Assembly (NCBI GenBank): GCA_018806985.1
Contig: JADANN010000461.1
Coordinates: 682,001 to 746,000, forward strand
Reading direction: 5' to 3'
DNA length: 64,000 nt
DNA from: Angiostrongylus vasorum
Lineage: Eukaryota > Nematoda > Chromadorea > Rhabditida > Metastrongylidae
Shown: piece after piece, positions 48,901-59,299 of the stretch
How the letters are laid out: every line of letters begins with the position of its first letter
Position numbering within the stretch: position 1 is the stretch's first letter
The notes under the pieces: generated by a model
The model's input: only the letters and a program-made list of their open reading frames with translations
The model's database searches: none
Told to the model about the DNA's origin: nothing
Position numbers and translations under genes: made by a program

Positions 48901-51311
48901 GAAACAAACTGGTACTTAACTGGATTAATATTACAAACACGGAGATCTCACTCCACACTTCTGGTGATGACTTCGTGACTTTGTTAAGACATAATCAATT
49001 GAGATTAGCTGAATGGAAATGAAAAGAAGGCCTCAAAAACTTCATAAGAGTTTAGAATTGGACCTTTGATTTGACCACAACGCCGTTGACGAATGGATGT
49101 CGAAATACTGCACTGGTTTGAAGGTTTAGTGACGCAGATGAAAACCCTAAAGACGAGGTTAGGGGGAACGAACTGCAGCCGGAAACAATAACCATTTGAA
49201 GATTGGTTCCAAAGAATGGAAGAACTAGGCTCGCAAGAAAAACTTTCGGACACCACAACTTAATCTAAAGTCAAAGGAACTCGTTGCCTAAATTTAAAGG
49301 AGAACCATGGAGAATGAAGTTATGAAATCCCTTGTGCGTTTCTTCTGCTCAATAAGAATAATCCGTTGATTGATCACACCATAATGTTCGTCTAAAGCTA
49401 CTCTTGGGAAAGCCTTCACGAAATCCATAGGCTCCAGAAACCGATGATCTTCCAGTGGCGAAATAAAGAAACCTCGGTCTCAATGTTTTACTTTCTATTT
49501 TCTGCCTTCTATACTTTGAATTCAACTACAGCCTCAGCTTAACTGGGTTCAATGCCGATGTGGGCTCCCCAGATCAGTCCCGGTGACGGGTGATTGCTGA
49601 CGGCACAGATCGATAAGAAGTAGCTGAGAGACAGGCGAAACGAAGAACCCGCATGGTGTGGTGGTGAACGCGTTTCTCCCCGGAAAGGACAATAGCGCAT
49701 TCGTTCCCCACCAAAAAACCTGGCTCCCGTTGGCTAAAAGATGGAAGTGCCGTGTTTTCCTCTCTTTCTCATTTTTAATTGGTAGAATTTGTCATAAGCT
49801 GAGACAAATTTACCCAAACTAAAGTTTAAGGCAAAGATTAATTAGCAAACAACCTAATATTAGATGATTGCTTCAAGTATGAAAAAGGACCTGTACCTCC
49901 ATAGTGATCATCTCGTCACAGAAAGAATAGTTGCAACACGTCATATGAAATTTCGGACGTCCGAGACAAAAGATTGGAAGTGGATAAAGATCCTTGTAAT
50001 CGACACATCTAAAAGTCGAAATCCCTCCAATTAAGCTGAGAGACAGGTGAAACGAAAGACCCGCGTGATGTGGTTGCGAACGCTTTAGCCCTCGGAAAGG
50101 GTAATAGCGAAGTTCGATCCCCACCGCAGACACCTGCGGTCTATCTCAACACCATTATAGTTTTATCTCTCCAATTAAGTGTAATATGATTACATGAGTC
50201 CACTAGAAATGTGAAGAACTGTGTACAATTATATAGACATATTTCAAAAGAAAAAAAAGAAAAGAACCCCAACAGAACCATCAAACAATGGTGCTCAATT
50301 TCTATAGATTCAATGGATTCTTAAAAACAAGTACTTTGTGGTACTGCTAACTCAAAGTTCATACCTACCCAACAGACATGCGGAAATTGTGTTGCTCCTC
50401 AAACAACTTGAAACAACGACCACGCTTCGCTCTACATATTCCCTGAAGAATGAATTAACCCGTTCATCTTCAACGCCGACAATAAACACTTCAAGGGCCG
50501 AGGCATACCCGATAAGATTCACCAAGCAGATGGACTAATTCTGCATCACATAATGGCTCATTACAATTACAAATTATATCAGAGTCATGAATCTTCTCTT
50601 CGGCACCCTAGAACGAAAAATTGAATGATAACAGAAATACTTGGATACTTGCATGGCTTTTTCACTTGTTGTGCGGGTCTAGCAAAAATTTCCACTTTTT
50701 CGGAGATTTGATGTTTTAGCCACTGTGGTTCTCTGGCGTCCCGAGGTCACCCAGACCGAAGTCTGCCTCAGGTCGTAACCACCATAGGCACATACCGTCC
50801 TTAGTGGACCAGACGGAGATTTGCCACCATGCGACTACTTTGATACCAGGACGGTGGTGGATCCTGGTTTACTCTTAGTTGGGTTTCCTGGTGGAAACGC
50901 TGGACTCCCTTCTCAGCTTGGCAGGCCCTGCCGGAGCTATAAATCCTCCGCTGCACATCGCAGCCCTACACCCAGGACACCTCCTAGCCACGATGAGGCG
51001 GTAGGCGGTTGGGATGGATAATAGAAATTGAACGCTCAAACTTCCAATAAGAGCGATAGTTTTGGTAAACCATCAAAGAACAGAGATGTGATATTAGCAT
51101 ACCAAAAAATATGAGATCTCATTTGATGGATGATGTCACTTCCCCGAGCAATTCTGGATACCATTAGCGAGTTGTTTTTGACAGCGATTGACTCATACAG
51201 GCCAATAGCGCCCGAATTCGATGAGTAACTTAATTCCACATGGATTGAAATAATCAGTGAGTAAATTATGGAAACAACATTGGTAGAACAGCGGAGATAA
51301 AACCTACTCAT
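42933..51311 (-). CDS. daf-1: Type I TGF-beta receptor serine/threonine kinase, DAF-1-like
   Basis: Fifteen exons join in phase: 51,042-51,311; 50,509-50,607; 50,369-50,442; 49,897-50,035; 48,494-48,556; 48,242-48,360; 46,853-46,977; 46,700-46,779; 46,414-46,564; 45,581-45,660; 44,210-44,297; 43,991-44,139; 43,786-43,915; 43,199-43,335; 42,933-43,064 (611 aa; C. elegans DAF-1 is similar in length). Order: signal peptide; ectodomain with [12 protein letters not shown] and the CCNYSFC cysteine box; transmembrane residues about 205-227, split by an intron; GS box ([10 protein letters not shown]); Gly loop GQGRFG; VAVK lysine; [12 protein letters not shown]; and GTVRYLPPE. All catalytic residues are present. 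The L45 loop (SDNKDTGTT) resembles activin/TGF-beta receptors, not the BMP type, which favours DAF-1 over SMA-6. The signal-peptide exon and the donor at 51,042 are the least certain. It should phosphorylate R-Smads at the plasma membrane. Confidence 0.9.
43468..43745 (+). repeat. Family A SINE in a kinase-domain intron of the receptor gene
   Basis: Runs from gggttgtggacagcgcagtg to cgccgagagctttatcctttt (tail). It keeps the GATCGATC-type B box and is antisense to the gene. Its tail ends about 40 bases from the exon at 43,786. Confidence 0.85.
45800..45965 (-). repeat. tRNA-like foldback repeat (family B)
   Basis: gagatatttgcaaaactccgg edge, antisense B box (gggggatcgaacacgc) and antisense A box (gttcaccaccacatcatgc). 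It is in a receptor intron. Confidence 0.75.
46987..47787. mobile_element. Back-to-back Penelope-like 3' ends forming a large inverted repeat
   Basis: Arms at about 46,987-47,335 and 47,432-47,787 are near-perfect reverse complements over about 350 bp, around a spacer of about 100 bp. The minus-strand copy includes the end of a Penelope-like polyprotein (TLEEFWIN, then [15 protein letters not shown], 47,300-47,420). Each outer end carries a hammerhead-like block and a CAA-rich tract. The pair fills the receptor intron next to the GS-box exon (acceptor at 46,978). Confidence 0.75.
47878..48118 (-). repeat. Family A SINE
   Basis: Antisense copy from acgcgccatgcactcgactt to cctccgaccactacatgtg. 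It lies beside the Penelope-like inverted repeat in the same receptor intron. Confidence 0.8.
48672..48890 (+). repeat. Dispersed repeat, family D
   Basis: Matches 24.2 and 50.6 kb through ttaagccactgtggtttcct, aggacggtggtggaccctg and tggtttactcttacatgg. Confidence 0.65.
49500..49740 (+). repeat. tRNA-like foldback repeat (family B), sense half with centre
   Basis: Contains the centre block aactgggttcaatgccgatg, then gctgagagacaggcgaaacg, catggtgtggtggtgaacgc (A-box-like) and cattcgttccccacc (B-box-like). Confidence 0.75.
50036..50155 (+). repeat. Family B copy abutting a receptor exon
   Basis: Starts at the exon boundary as ctgagagacaggtgaaacga and runs to the atctcaacaccattatag tail. On the minus strand its end reads ctgtctctcag, directly followed by the Cys-box exon of the receptor gene. 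Confidence 0.75.
50643..51020 (+). repeat. Dispersed repeat, family D, longest copy
   Basis: About 380 bp in the first receptor intron. It ends ccacgatgaggcggtaggcg, as at 24.5 kb. Confidence 0.7.
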
Positions 51312-51355
51312 GTCATGGCTGCATTTGAAATCTTCCCGGAAAACTGTTGTTATTT
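51312..51355 (-). promoter_or_regulatory. Short leader of the receptor gene with two tiny upstream frames
   Basis: A strong acceptor (gattttcag, ending at 51,356) lies 44 bases before the chosen ATG. It may be a spliced-leader or cis acceptor. Two minimal upstream frames start at 51,324 (3 codons) and 51,316 (2 codons). The second stops in the overlap ATGA with the main start, which could reduce or reinitiate translation. Confidence 0.4.
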
Positions 51356-51534
51356 CTGAAAATCGATGAAGATTTACAAACCATTTAAAGAAAAAGATTA
51401 ACAATACTAGATCGACCTTCGATCTTAGACCTCATATCGACAAATCGTTAATCGATTGGGTAAGAAGGATACAGCAAAAGACGACTAGAACGATGTACAA
51501 CATATCCAGTACCAGCGTTGAAAACGTGCGTGTA

Positions 51535-51800
51535 TATCGCAGTTCTCGCAGGCTCCCTGCAATACACATGGGATCGATCCCCGCGCCCCAGGCCCACCAA
51601 GCCTTCCATCCCTCCGGGGTCAGCAAATTGATGCCAGATCTGTCTGGAAGGATAGCAGCATTGGCTCAATACATCGGTAGGCCACCGTGAGTCATTGTAA
51701 ACACCAGATATGAATTCAATCATCTCTAACGTCGGTTAATGAAGTCGAATTCATGGCGCATCTCTCAGAGATGGACCAACGCTGAGAGCTATATCTTTCA
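51535..51800 (+). repeat. Family A SINE upstream of the receptor gene
   Basis: Keeps atgggatcgatccccgcg (B box), the body and the gctgagagctatatctttc tail. The A-box head is worn. Confidence 0.8.
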
Positions 51801-51809
51801 CTTTCAGTT

Positions 51810-52825
51810 TTAACATTTAAAAGTATGAAAGGAGCTCAACAACACGGAAAAAAGGAAGAAGAGAGAACGAAGAAATAAAAAGAGGCACACTGAATAAACA
51901 GCCTGCTAAAGATATGCATAATAATGAAGAAGGAAAGAAGAAAAAAAACAATTGACAAGTAGGTTCATTCCTCCAAACCTGACTGTTACAAAATTCCAAT
52001 TAGTAATCGGTCTTTGAATGAAATTCAAGTTGCAAGAATTCGACGTATTGATTGAACGGCTGTAAAAATCAATATAAAGGCAACATGAATTTATCAAAAG
52101 CTGTACCAGTTGTTCCACAAAGAATCATTTCTCTTATTCAATCTACCTGCTCACATCCATCGTCCACGAATACCTTCCCATTTGCGTGCATTACTTGGGG
52201 AGTTCGTTCTTTTCTATGAATGTCGCTGTATGTTGGTTCTGTGCTTCAGGCTTGAAATTCTATAAACGAACTCTCAAGAACATTCATTACCAGCGCGGTT
52301 TACTGTTTTCAGATAATAGCATAAATCCATTGTATTTCCCTTGACCGTAAGCGATTTCAGAGAAGTTGAGTAAAACTGCTGAACTAGTAAGACTTGGGTA
52401 CTTCAACAGCAACTTCTCACAATATGCCGGTCCAGCACAATCTCCTTCCGCTTCTTCCCTTTGCGATCATCTTGTATATGGTGCACAGTTTCGATAATGA
52501 TGACCTCTACAAATATGACTTCGTGATCCATTGATCTCGAAGATGAGCGAATTTTTGGTAGTGGGTAGATTTTCCTAAGTGGTTGAGGTGTTATCTTGGA
52601 CGTAATAGAGTGCTGGAGGAATTGTTATGTGAAAAGATGAGTTATAGTGGACTTTTGCGTTTGTTGGTTCACCGGTGGCTTCTCTGAAATAACAGGACAC
52701 GGCCTGAAATGACTTTCTTCCTCTATGAAAGTCCTCATCCATGTCGTTTTAGATATTGATTGAAACCTCTAAACACGTGGATAAAGTGGTCTCTGCACCG
52801 TAGATTCATCCATTTCGATTTCAAT
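51810..52825. other. Intergenic sequence, no gene seen
   Basis: May include decayed 3' sequence of the adjacent minus-strand LINE. I cannot align it by eye. Confidence 0.25.
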
Positions 52826-52829
52826 CGTG

Positions 52830-53465
52830 TCGCATCGTAGACAGTTTTACCTCTTCTTCGTTTCGTTAAAATCATTGATCATTATCTCTGGTTCACTGGT
52901 ACTCCATGAAACCAAGTTTACATCTACATCGAAAACGAAACGAAATGTTGACGAGAGTTTGAAATCACTGCATATGTCCTTTTCGACCAGATCAGCAACT
53001 TCGTTATTCGCTGCATTCCGGCTGTGGACATGCTCGGTGAATTGGTCCCTCTCAGCCGGACCGCTTTCTGCAACGATAATAAAGGGCTTTAAGGAAAAGC
53101 TGTGCTTTCATGCATAGCGGTCGAATTGTAGGGATCTACTATTTGGTCCACGAACGCTGGCAGAATGACACTTGCTTCGAAACCGTGGAATGATTTTTCG
53201 TAGTCGACAAAAAATGTGAACAAGAAGACTTAGTATTCCCAACAGACTTCCGCCTCTAGTAGTCTTCGATGTGAATCCATTCAACAGAATCCCAGTCAAA
53301 TAATCCAAAGTGATATGCGACTTGATAGTGTAAAGATCTCGTTGAGGATATTTAACACGAACATTGTGTGGTAGTCACAAAGATCCTATCGGTCGCACTT
53401 TTTAAAGAGATAATCGTGCACAAGTTCTTGCACTGCTGAATGGTCCTTTCCTCTTGAAAGCACGT
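52830..53465 (-). mobile_element. Decayed LINE reverse transcriptase remnant
   Basis: Minus-strand fragments show the nematode LINE pattern FFVDYEKSF (the FVDYEKAFDSVE block, about 53,190), followed by a degenerate VDQ segment. Upstream is a worn stretch (HSAVQELVHDYLF) that may be part of the same element. Stops and frameshifts throughout. It is a different lineage or much older than the RTE copies elsewhere. Confidence 0.5.
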
Positions 53466-53469
53466 TGTC

Positions 53470-54655
53470 ATGGGATTCCGAAAGTAGATATACCTTGATG
53501 CTTCAACCCCGAAGAGAGTTTACCACTATGATGTTGTCCGACCTTAGAGCTTTGGTTCATCAAACCCTCGCTGCATCAGAAGGGAGAATCCAGGACGGTT
53601 CCATACTGTCGACAGTCTTAAAGTATGGAACTCAAAGAATTAGAACAGGATTATGCGTTATGAATTGGGCGCTACAGTGAGTCATGGCAACGGGCTCATA
53701 TACATTCAGAAGGACCAATAACGCAATCCTGTAAATCTCGACGGTTTCTTTAGATTAGTTCTTGAGTCGCTTCCAGTACTTCTGCCTATTGCTATCCAAG
53801 CCTTTTTGAAAAGATTCTCTCCAGCTGGCATATGTTATCAGCTCTATTATTTTGCATTAAGATTTACCTAATCCGTCCTCTTTTCTCAAGAATCTACTTC
53901 ATGCGGATGGAAATTTGGTTTGCACATCCGAAATGAAGAATTGTGACGTATCTGACGCAATTTTTGAAGCCTTCGACGAGCAGCTCGTATCTGTTGGTTA
54001 TGCACACCTTGGCTCGCCAGTTATGTATGAGAAGAACTTCGTCCGACTGACATAAAACTGTGCAGAGGTGATAACCGGATGCAGTACAACGACACTAAAC
54101 TGATTCTCAAGTGAAGTCAGACCATTTCCTATTCAACGATTACTTTCCGTATTCCTTGAAAGAGGCGTGCTATGGACATTGCGAGTAGACCAAATAAAAT
54201 CCACAAATAGAAACGGCTACGAAAGGGAACGTTTGCAAACCGGGTAAAGGTCCATGTTATCGGAACTAATCTTTGAAGAGACCTCGCAAATGAACATGAA
54301 AAATATAAACATAATAAAGAAACGGTAATGGGTAGCACAGTAGTAATGGTCCTGTTTATTATGCGGATGTCCCTGGCGCTGGTTCGTCCCACCCCAGCTC
54401 ATTTGGCCTTTTAACCCTCGAGGTCTGAAAAATGGTGCCTCCTTAACACGGCTTTCTCAGAATTCCAGGAAGAATCGACCAGCATTCAGCGGCGTTCGTA
54501 GAAGAAGATAAAGAAGATGAAAATCCTCCAGCAGCAGCCAAAGCGAAGCACAAAAAAAAGTTCGAAGACCTTTGTGAATGGTGGATTCGATGAAACGAAT
54601 AGAATGCAGGAAATGATGGGATCCATACAGTATGGTAGATGTGATGTTGGGTCAT
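53470..54655. other. Intergenic sequence, possibly LINE-derived
   Basis: Short frames only, with no clear motif. A Lys/Ala-rich frame near 54,500-54,600 is not convincing. Confidence 0.25.
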
Positions 54656-54660
54656 TTAAC

Positions 54661-54950
54661 CAAAACGATAAAAAGGATAAAGCTCTTGGCGTTGATCAAA
54701 CCCTGAGGGATGCGCCATGCATTCGACTTCATTGAGCATCGTTGGAGGTGATTGAATGCATATTTGGCCTTTATAATAACGCGCAGTGGCCTACCGATGA
54801 ATCGAGCCAATGCTATCATCCTCCCAGACAAGTTTGCAACCAATTTGCCCACCTCGGAGGGATGGAAGGCTTGGTGAGCTATGGGCGTGGGGATTAATCC
54901 CATGTGTATTGAAGGGTGTCTCTGATCACTGCGCTACACTCCCTCTTGTA
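54661..54950 (-). repeat. Family A SINE
   Basis: Antisense copy from gataaaaaggataaagctct to gcgctacactccctcttg. Both internal promoter blocks are partly kept. Confidence 0.8.
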
Positions 54951-55394
54951 ATACGTAAAAGGAACAAAATAAACAAACAAATAGACAACAGACACTCTGA
55001 GACGAAGCAAGCCTGTTTTGAAAATTATATGACCCAACATGGGGGTGGTCACCGATGGATCGCGGTGGGACCTCGGATGCTCCGCCTCTCAATAGCAATG
55101 GTGGCGCGTTATTTATTTTATGAACGCAACTCGCTGACGTGTTTTGTACTCGAAATTTTGTGGTCCCTCACTTTCTCTCCTCAATCAGTTTATGGTCCGT
55201 TTATGGAGACGAAAATAGTATGAGTTTGACAAAGACAGATAAGCCACAACAATAACTGTTTGCCGCTGTCGCCAGTTTTTTCTCTTGCAAAATGGACGAC
55301 GACTATATTCACAATTGTTTTAAATACATGCTTAATAGGCCATTATCTTCTCCTCATAGTTATTAGCCATCTACAATACGTTGGGACTGCTTTT

Positions 55395-55560
55395 AGCCAC
55401 AATGATGCTGTGATATTTGCATAACTCTGGGCCGCTCGTGTCTGCGGTGGAGATCGAACACGACATTAAAACCTTTACTAATTTAGAGGCTAATTTGTTC
55501 ACCACTACACCATGCGGATCCCTCGTTTCGCCTTTCTCTCAGCCGTGTTTAATCTAATCG
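55395..55560 (-). repeat. tRNA-like foldback repeat (family B)
   Basis: ctgtgatatttgcataactc edge, gagatcgaacacgac, ttcaccactacaccatgcgg, and the cgcctttctctcag end. Confidence 0.7.
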
Positions 55561-55564
55561 AACT

Positions 55565-56169
55565 ATTTGACTGAATTTTTGGTCATACTTATAGGCTATT
55601 TTTTACGAATACCTGTGAAGCACTAATTTGGAAATGACTTAACTATTCTTTCCTTTATATTACTTGTTTTGTGTAAAATCCATTGAGAGATAGGTTATGG
55701 CACTAAGCATTAGTTTTTCGTTTGATGTTTTATAAAGGCTTTTCTTAGAGAACGCTCTTTGATGTTTTAGTGTCATATAAGAGATACGTATCCTGATTTG
55801 GAAAGAGCTACACTAGCTAATGAATCGACGGCTAAGTTCCCACTAACGTTTTTAGAACTTGGGATGGGACGAAGTGGGTTTTTCACCCAGCGAGGAGAGT
55901 TGAAGCCATTTCTTTTCATAATTTTTCGGCCTGAAGCTGTTTCCTTAATAATTCGGAAGTTCTGATGCCATTTGCTTTCTTCTTTACTCGTTTCTTCCTC
56001 CTATTCCACTTATGTCAACTACGAATTTCTCTTGAAAAATCTTTTGTAAACGAGAAAGTTGGTATTTCTCGGATTCGACATCGTATTTCTGGGCTCTAGT
56101 TTAGAATGTTAACGTCGTATGTGAATGAAGCAAGCGGCTTTGTTAGGTGTTTCGTAACGTGTTTTTTTA
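55565..56169. other. Upstream region of the p24 gene
   Basis: Shared intergenic space between the divergent receptor and p24 genes. No promoter motif identified. A gtttttttag at 56,161-56,170 could be a spliced-leader acceptor for the p24 message. Confidence 0.3.
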
Positions 56170-56195
56170 GGTGAACGTTAGTCGTTCCTGTCTTA

Positions 56196-58699
56196 ATGAA
56201 AATTGTAGAAGCTCTGCTATCACTTCTGGCGGGTGTAACGACGGCTTTAGAGTTAGATCTGACAGTTGATATACCGCCTGGTAAATTCCAGTGCTTCTTC
56301 CAGCCTGTTGATGTTAACAAACATAAGACGATGGAAATCGATTACCAGGTTGTAGATGGTGGTGACCTCAATATTAATTTTGTTCTTCTATTGGATTCTA
56401 ATAAATTATATGAGGATGTTTTGAAGACTGATGGTACTCACAGGTATGAATTATAAGTATATAGACGGTTATTAACTTTTTTTACTTACTGCCTACTACA
56501 ATTTTCACGGCAAGGTACTATGCGAAATCAACCACAACGATGTTGAGATATTTGCAAAACTTCGCGGTCGGCAGGTGTCTCCGGTGGGAATTGAACACGC
56601 TATTACCCTTTCCGGGGGCTAACCCGTTCACCACCACATCATGTGCGTCTTTCGTTCCTCCTTTCTCTCAGTTTTCAATCTACCAGTGCCATCAACAGTC
56701 ACCCGTTAACTGGGTTCAGTGTCGATTTGGCTCCCCAGATCAATCCCGTTGATGAGTGGTTGCTGAGGCACTGGTAGATAGAAAACTAGTAGAGGGAAAG
56801 GCGAAACGAACGTCGCGCATGGTGTGGTGGTGAACACGTCAGACCCCGGAAAGGGTAATAGCGTGTTCGATCCCCATCATAGACACTTGCTGACCGGAGT
56901 TTTGCAAATATCTCAACATTATTATGGTTGATTTTGTAAATCAACAGAGTCTTTTTACCATATCATGTAGAAATAAGTGCTTTCAGAGTCAATCTTCAAG
57001 TAGGGGGAGACTATCAAATTTGCTTCGACAATAGTTTTAGTTACCAATCCCGCAAGGTACCAATAGTTTTTATGTCGTTTGCTCAAGATATTTTACACTG
57101 GATTTGTTCCGTTGGGCCTCCCACTAATCCATAAGATAGATCTATGTCTGCTACCTTAGTAGCCTTAATGGGACCTAAATATGCTAGTGCACATCAATCA
57201 TCGATCATCTTCGATAACATTTCTTGTATAAAAATGAAGGGCACTTTCCGAATTTAGTGGACAGCTTTCTTGACTTTTCCGACACCATCCCAATTCCGTT
57301 TAGCGCGGTGATTAGAGACGCCCTACAATACACATGGGCTCGATCCCTCACGTAGGACCACCAAACCTTTCGTGTTTCCGGCGGGGTCGGCAAACTGGAC
57401 TAGAACCAAAGTTTTCTGGCAGGATAACGGCATTGAATAGATAATATCGGTAGACCAACACGAGTCATTGTAAAGGCCAGATATGTATTCAATCACTCCT
57501 AACCTTGCCTAATGAAGTCGAAAGCATGGCGCATCCTGCAGGGATTGATCGGTACCCAGACCTTCATGCTTTGTCTTCTTTATCCCATTTACTGCTGCTA
57601 TTTTGATCTGTTGAAGTATGGACCTAAACCTTTTGGTTTTATCTTTTTTTTTACTTTATATTGGTTAACATCCGCTTCAGCCCTGTACCAAATTTTTGGA
57701 AGAATCCGTTAAAAGTGTGGTGTTGTTGCAACATTTTGTTTAGGCGCTTCATTATTTTATTCTTCCGTATACAGATAGAATGGCATTACGAAATTCAGAT
57801 TGTTTTCTTCGAAATTTTCTTACTGGATGAAAAGGGAGAAGCTGATGAACGTGATGTGTTGAAAGTAGGAGTAGGAGATGGCAGTGCTAATTTGGAAACA
57901 CTAGGTATTCCAATTGCAGGATTCTTCGTAAGTATCTTACTTCTGCATTTTAATGACACTGCACTTACAATATAAGCCTCGACCATGGTTTCTTCAGGAC
58001 GCTACCAATCGCATAAAATCACAACTCAATAAAGTCGAGTACTACCAGGTACGTATTCGGCCTATTGGTATAATCTTAACTTTTTATTTGCTGCTTACTA
58101 CAGTTTTTTAAAGCTGGGAATTATGTGAAGTACAACCACAATGATGCTGAGATATTTGCAAAACTCCAGACCGCAGGTTTCTGCGGTGGGAAACGAACGC
58201 GCTATTACCCTTTCCAGGGACTAACGCGTTCACCACCACACCAAGCGGGTCCTTCTTTTCGCCTATCTCTCAGCATTTTCTGTCTACCTGTATCTACCTG
58301 AAGATATCTCAGCATCATTATGGTTCTACTGGTGTGCTTAAAAGGTGGCCTAATGTAACATGTGAAGTGTCTTCAAAGTTTTGTGGTGATTTTTTACACA
58401 CAGATTTGAAACCAATGATTCCTTACTTTAGGCTATTTTACGAGCTCACGAAGCTCGTGACCGTGCTGTAATGACAGCGAATTTCGATCGTGTCACTCTT
58501 TGGAGTTGTATACACACTATTGTGATGATTTCTGTCGGTGTATTACAGGTTTGTCTTCCATTTTGCGCAATAATTTGCTATCAGAACATAGACCGTGATC
58601 TTTTTTCTTTTTCAGGTGTTTTTGTTGAGAAGTTTATTTGAAGACAACTCTAAAGTTGGAAGACTTTTGAGGAAGGGTAAAATAGAATATAGATTCTAG
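56196..58699 (+). CDS. p24/TMED family cargo receptor (gamma-like)
   Basis: Six exons join in phase: 56,196-56,443; 56,987-57,056; 57,799-57,927; 57,998-58,048; 58,432-58,548; 58,616-58,699, giving 232 aa, normal for the family. Order: signal peptide (MKIVEALLSLLAGVTTA); GOLD domain with the paired cysteines in KFQCFFQ and YQICFDNSFSYQSRK; a coiled coil (NRIKSQLNKVEYYQ, then LRAHEARDRAVMTANFDRV); one transmembrane helix (HTIVMISVGVLQVFLL); and a short basic cytosolic tail after LFED. p24 proteins cycle between ER and Golgi and select cargo in COPII and COPI vesicles. The LRSLFED junction resembles TMED1/5-type members. The tail lacks an obvious terminal KKXX. The orthologue among nematode tmed genes is not settled. 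Confidence 0.9.
56515..56945. repeat. Complete family B foldback element in p24 intron 1
   Basis: The left half (antisense family B) and right half (sense family B) pair as arms of about 200 bp around a short centre. The ends are aatcaaccacaacgatgttg and caacattattatggttgatt. It shows that dispersed family B copies are halves of a foldback unit. Confidence 0.8.
57298..57575 (+). repeat. Family A SINE in p24 intron 2
   Basis: Runs from ttagcgcggtgattagagac to the ggtacccagaccttcatgct tail region. B box (gggctcgatccctc) partly kept. Confidence 0.75.
58090..58330 (-). repeat. Family B copy in p24 intron 4
   Basis: atgatgctgagatatttgc edge, ggtgggaaacgaacgcgc, ttcaccaccacaccaagcg, cgcctatctctcag, then a short inverted copy of the tail (gatatctcagcatcattatg). 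Confidence 0.7.
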
Positions 58700-58929
58700 A
58701 GTTGCCATATTTACTGCGATTGTTCTTCGAGGTTTTCCATCAATATTATTAAAGCCTCTTGTCCATAATGACAGCATAATTCTACCTTTCGATCTTCGCA
58801 GTTTTCTTGTCATAATCTGCGTTCTTTTTTCTCTTGTTGTATTACCTTTTGACTACTGCAATTAAAGACTGTGCCTTTCCAGAAAAAAAAATAAATCTGC
58901 ATATTTTATCTATTACATTTTTACACCTT

Positions 58930-59294
58930 AAACGACCCATCCTTCGCTTGTACTGTGCGGATCCCAGCACTTCTTGCATTCGATTGGTTTCCTCGTATCG
59001 GTCATCCACTAAGGTCTTCAAAATTTAAGTTTATGGGTTCGGCTGCTGCTGACGATTCTTCTTACGCCATGAATGTCGTTGATTGCTAGCCGAGTCGATT
59101 CTCGCTGGAGTCCTGGGAAAGCCGAGCTTGAGCGTTCCCACTTTAACTGCAGAGAGTAAAACTTTACCATACAAGTCTGTTACCAATTTCCCAACCTTGG
59201 AGGGATGAGAGGCTTGGTGAACCCGGGACAGGTTCGAACCAGCTTCATGCTCCTCATGGCGATTAGCGTCGCTACCGCTGCGCTACTCGCTCCA
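58930..59294 (-). repeat. tRNA-derived SINE (family C), best-kept copy
   Basis: On the minus strand it opens with ggagcgagtagcgcagcgg, a textbook A box, followed by gctggttcgaacctg, a perfect B box. The body (gggttcaccaagcctctcat, ttcccaggactccagcg) ends near the attcatggcgtaagaagaat block. The rest (58,930-59,040) resembles the 32.9 kb copy. Confidence 0.75.
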
Positions 59295-59299
59295 TTTCC

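Noticed and set aside
57795..57986. Minus-strand frame opposite the p24 exon
   Set aside because: Antisense shadow of the 57,799-57,927 exon, which has matching splice sites and GOLD-domain sequence.
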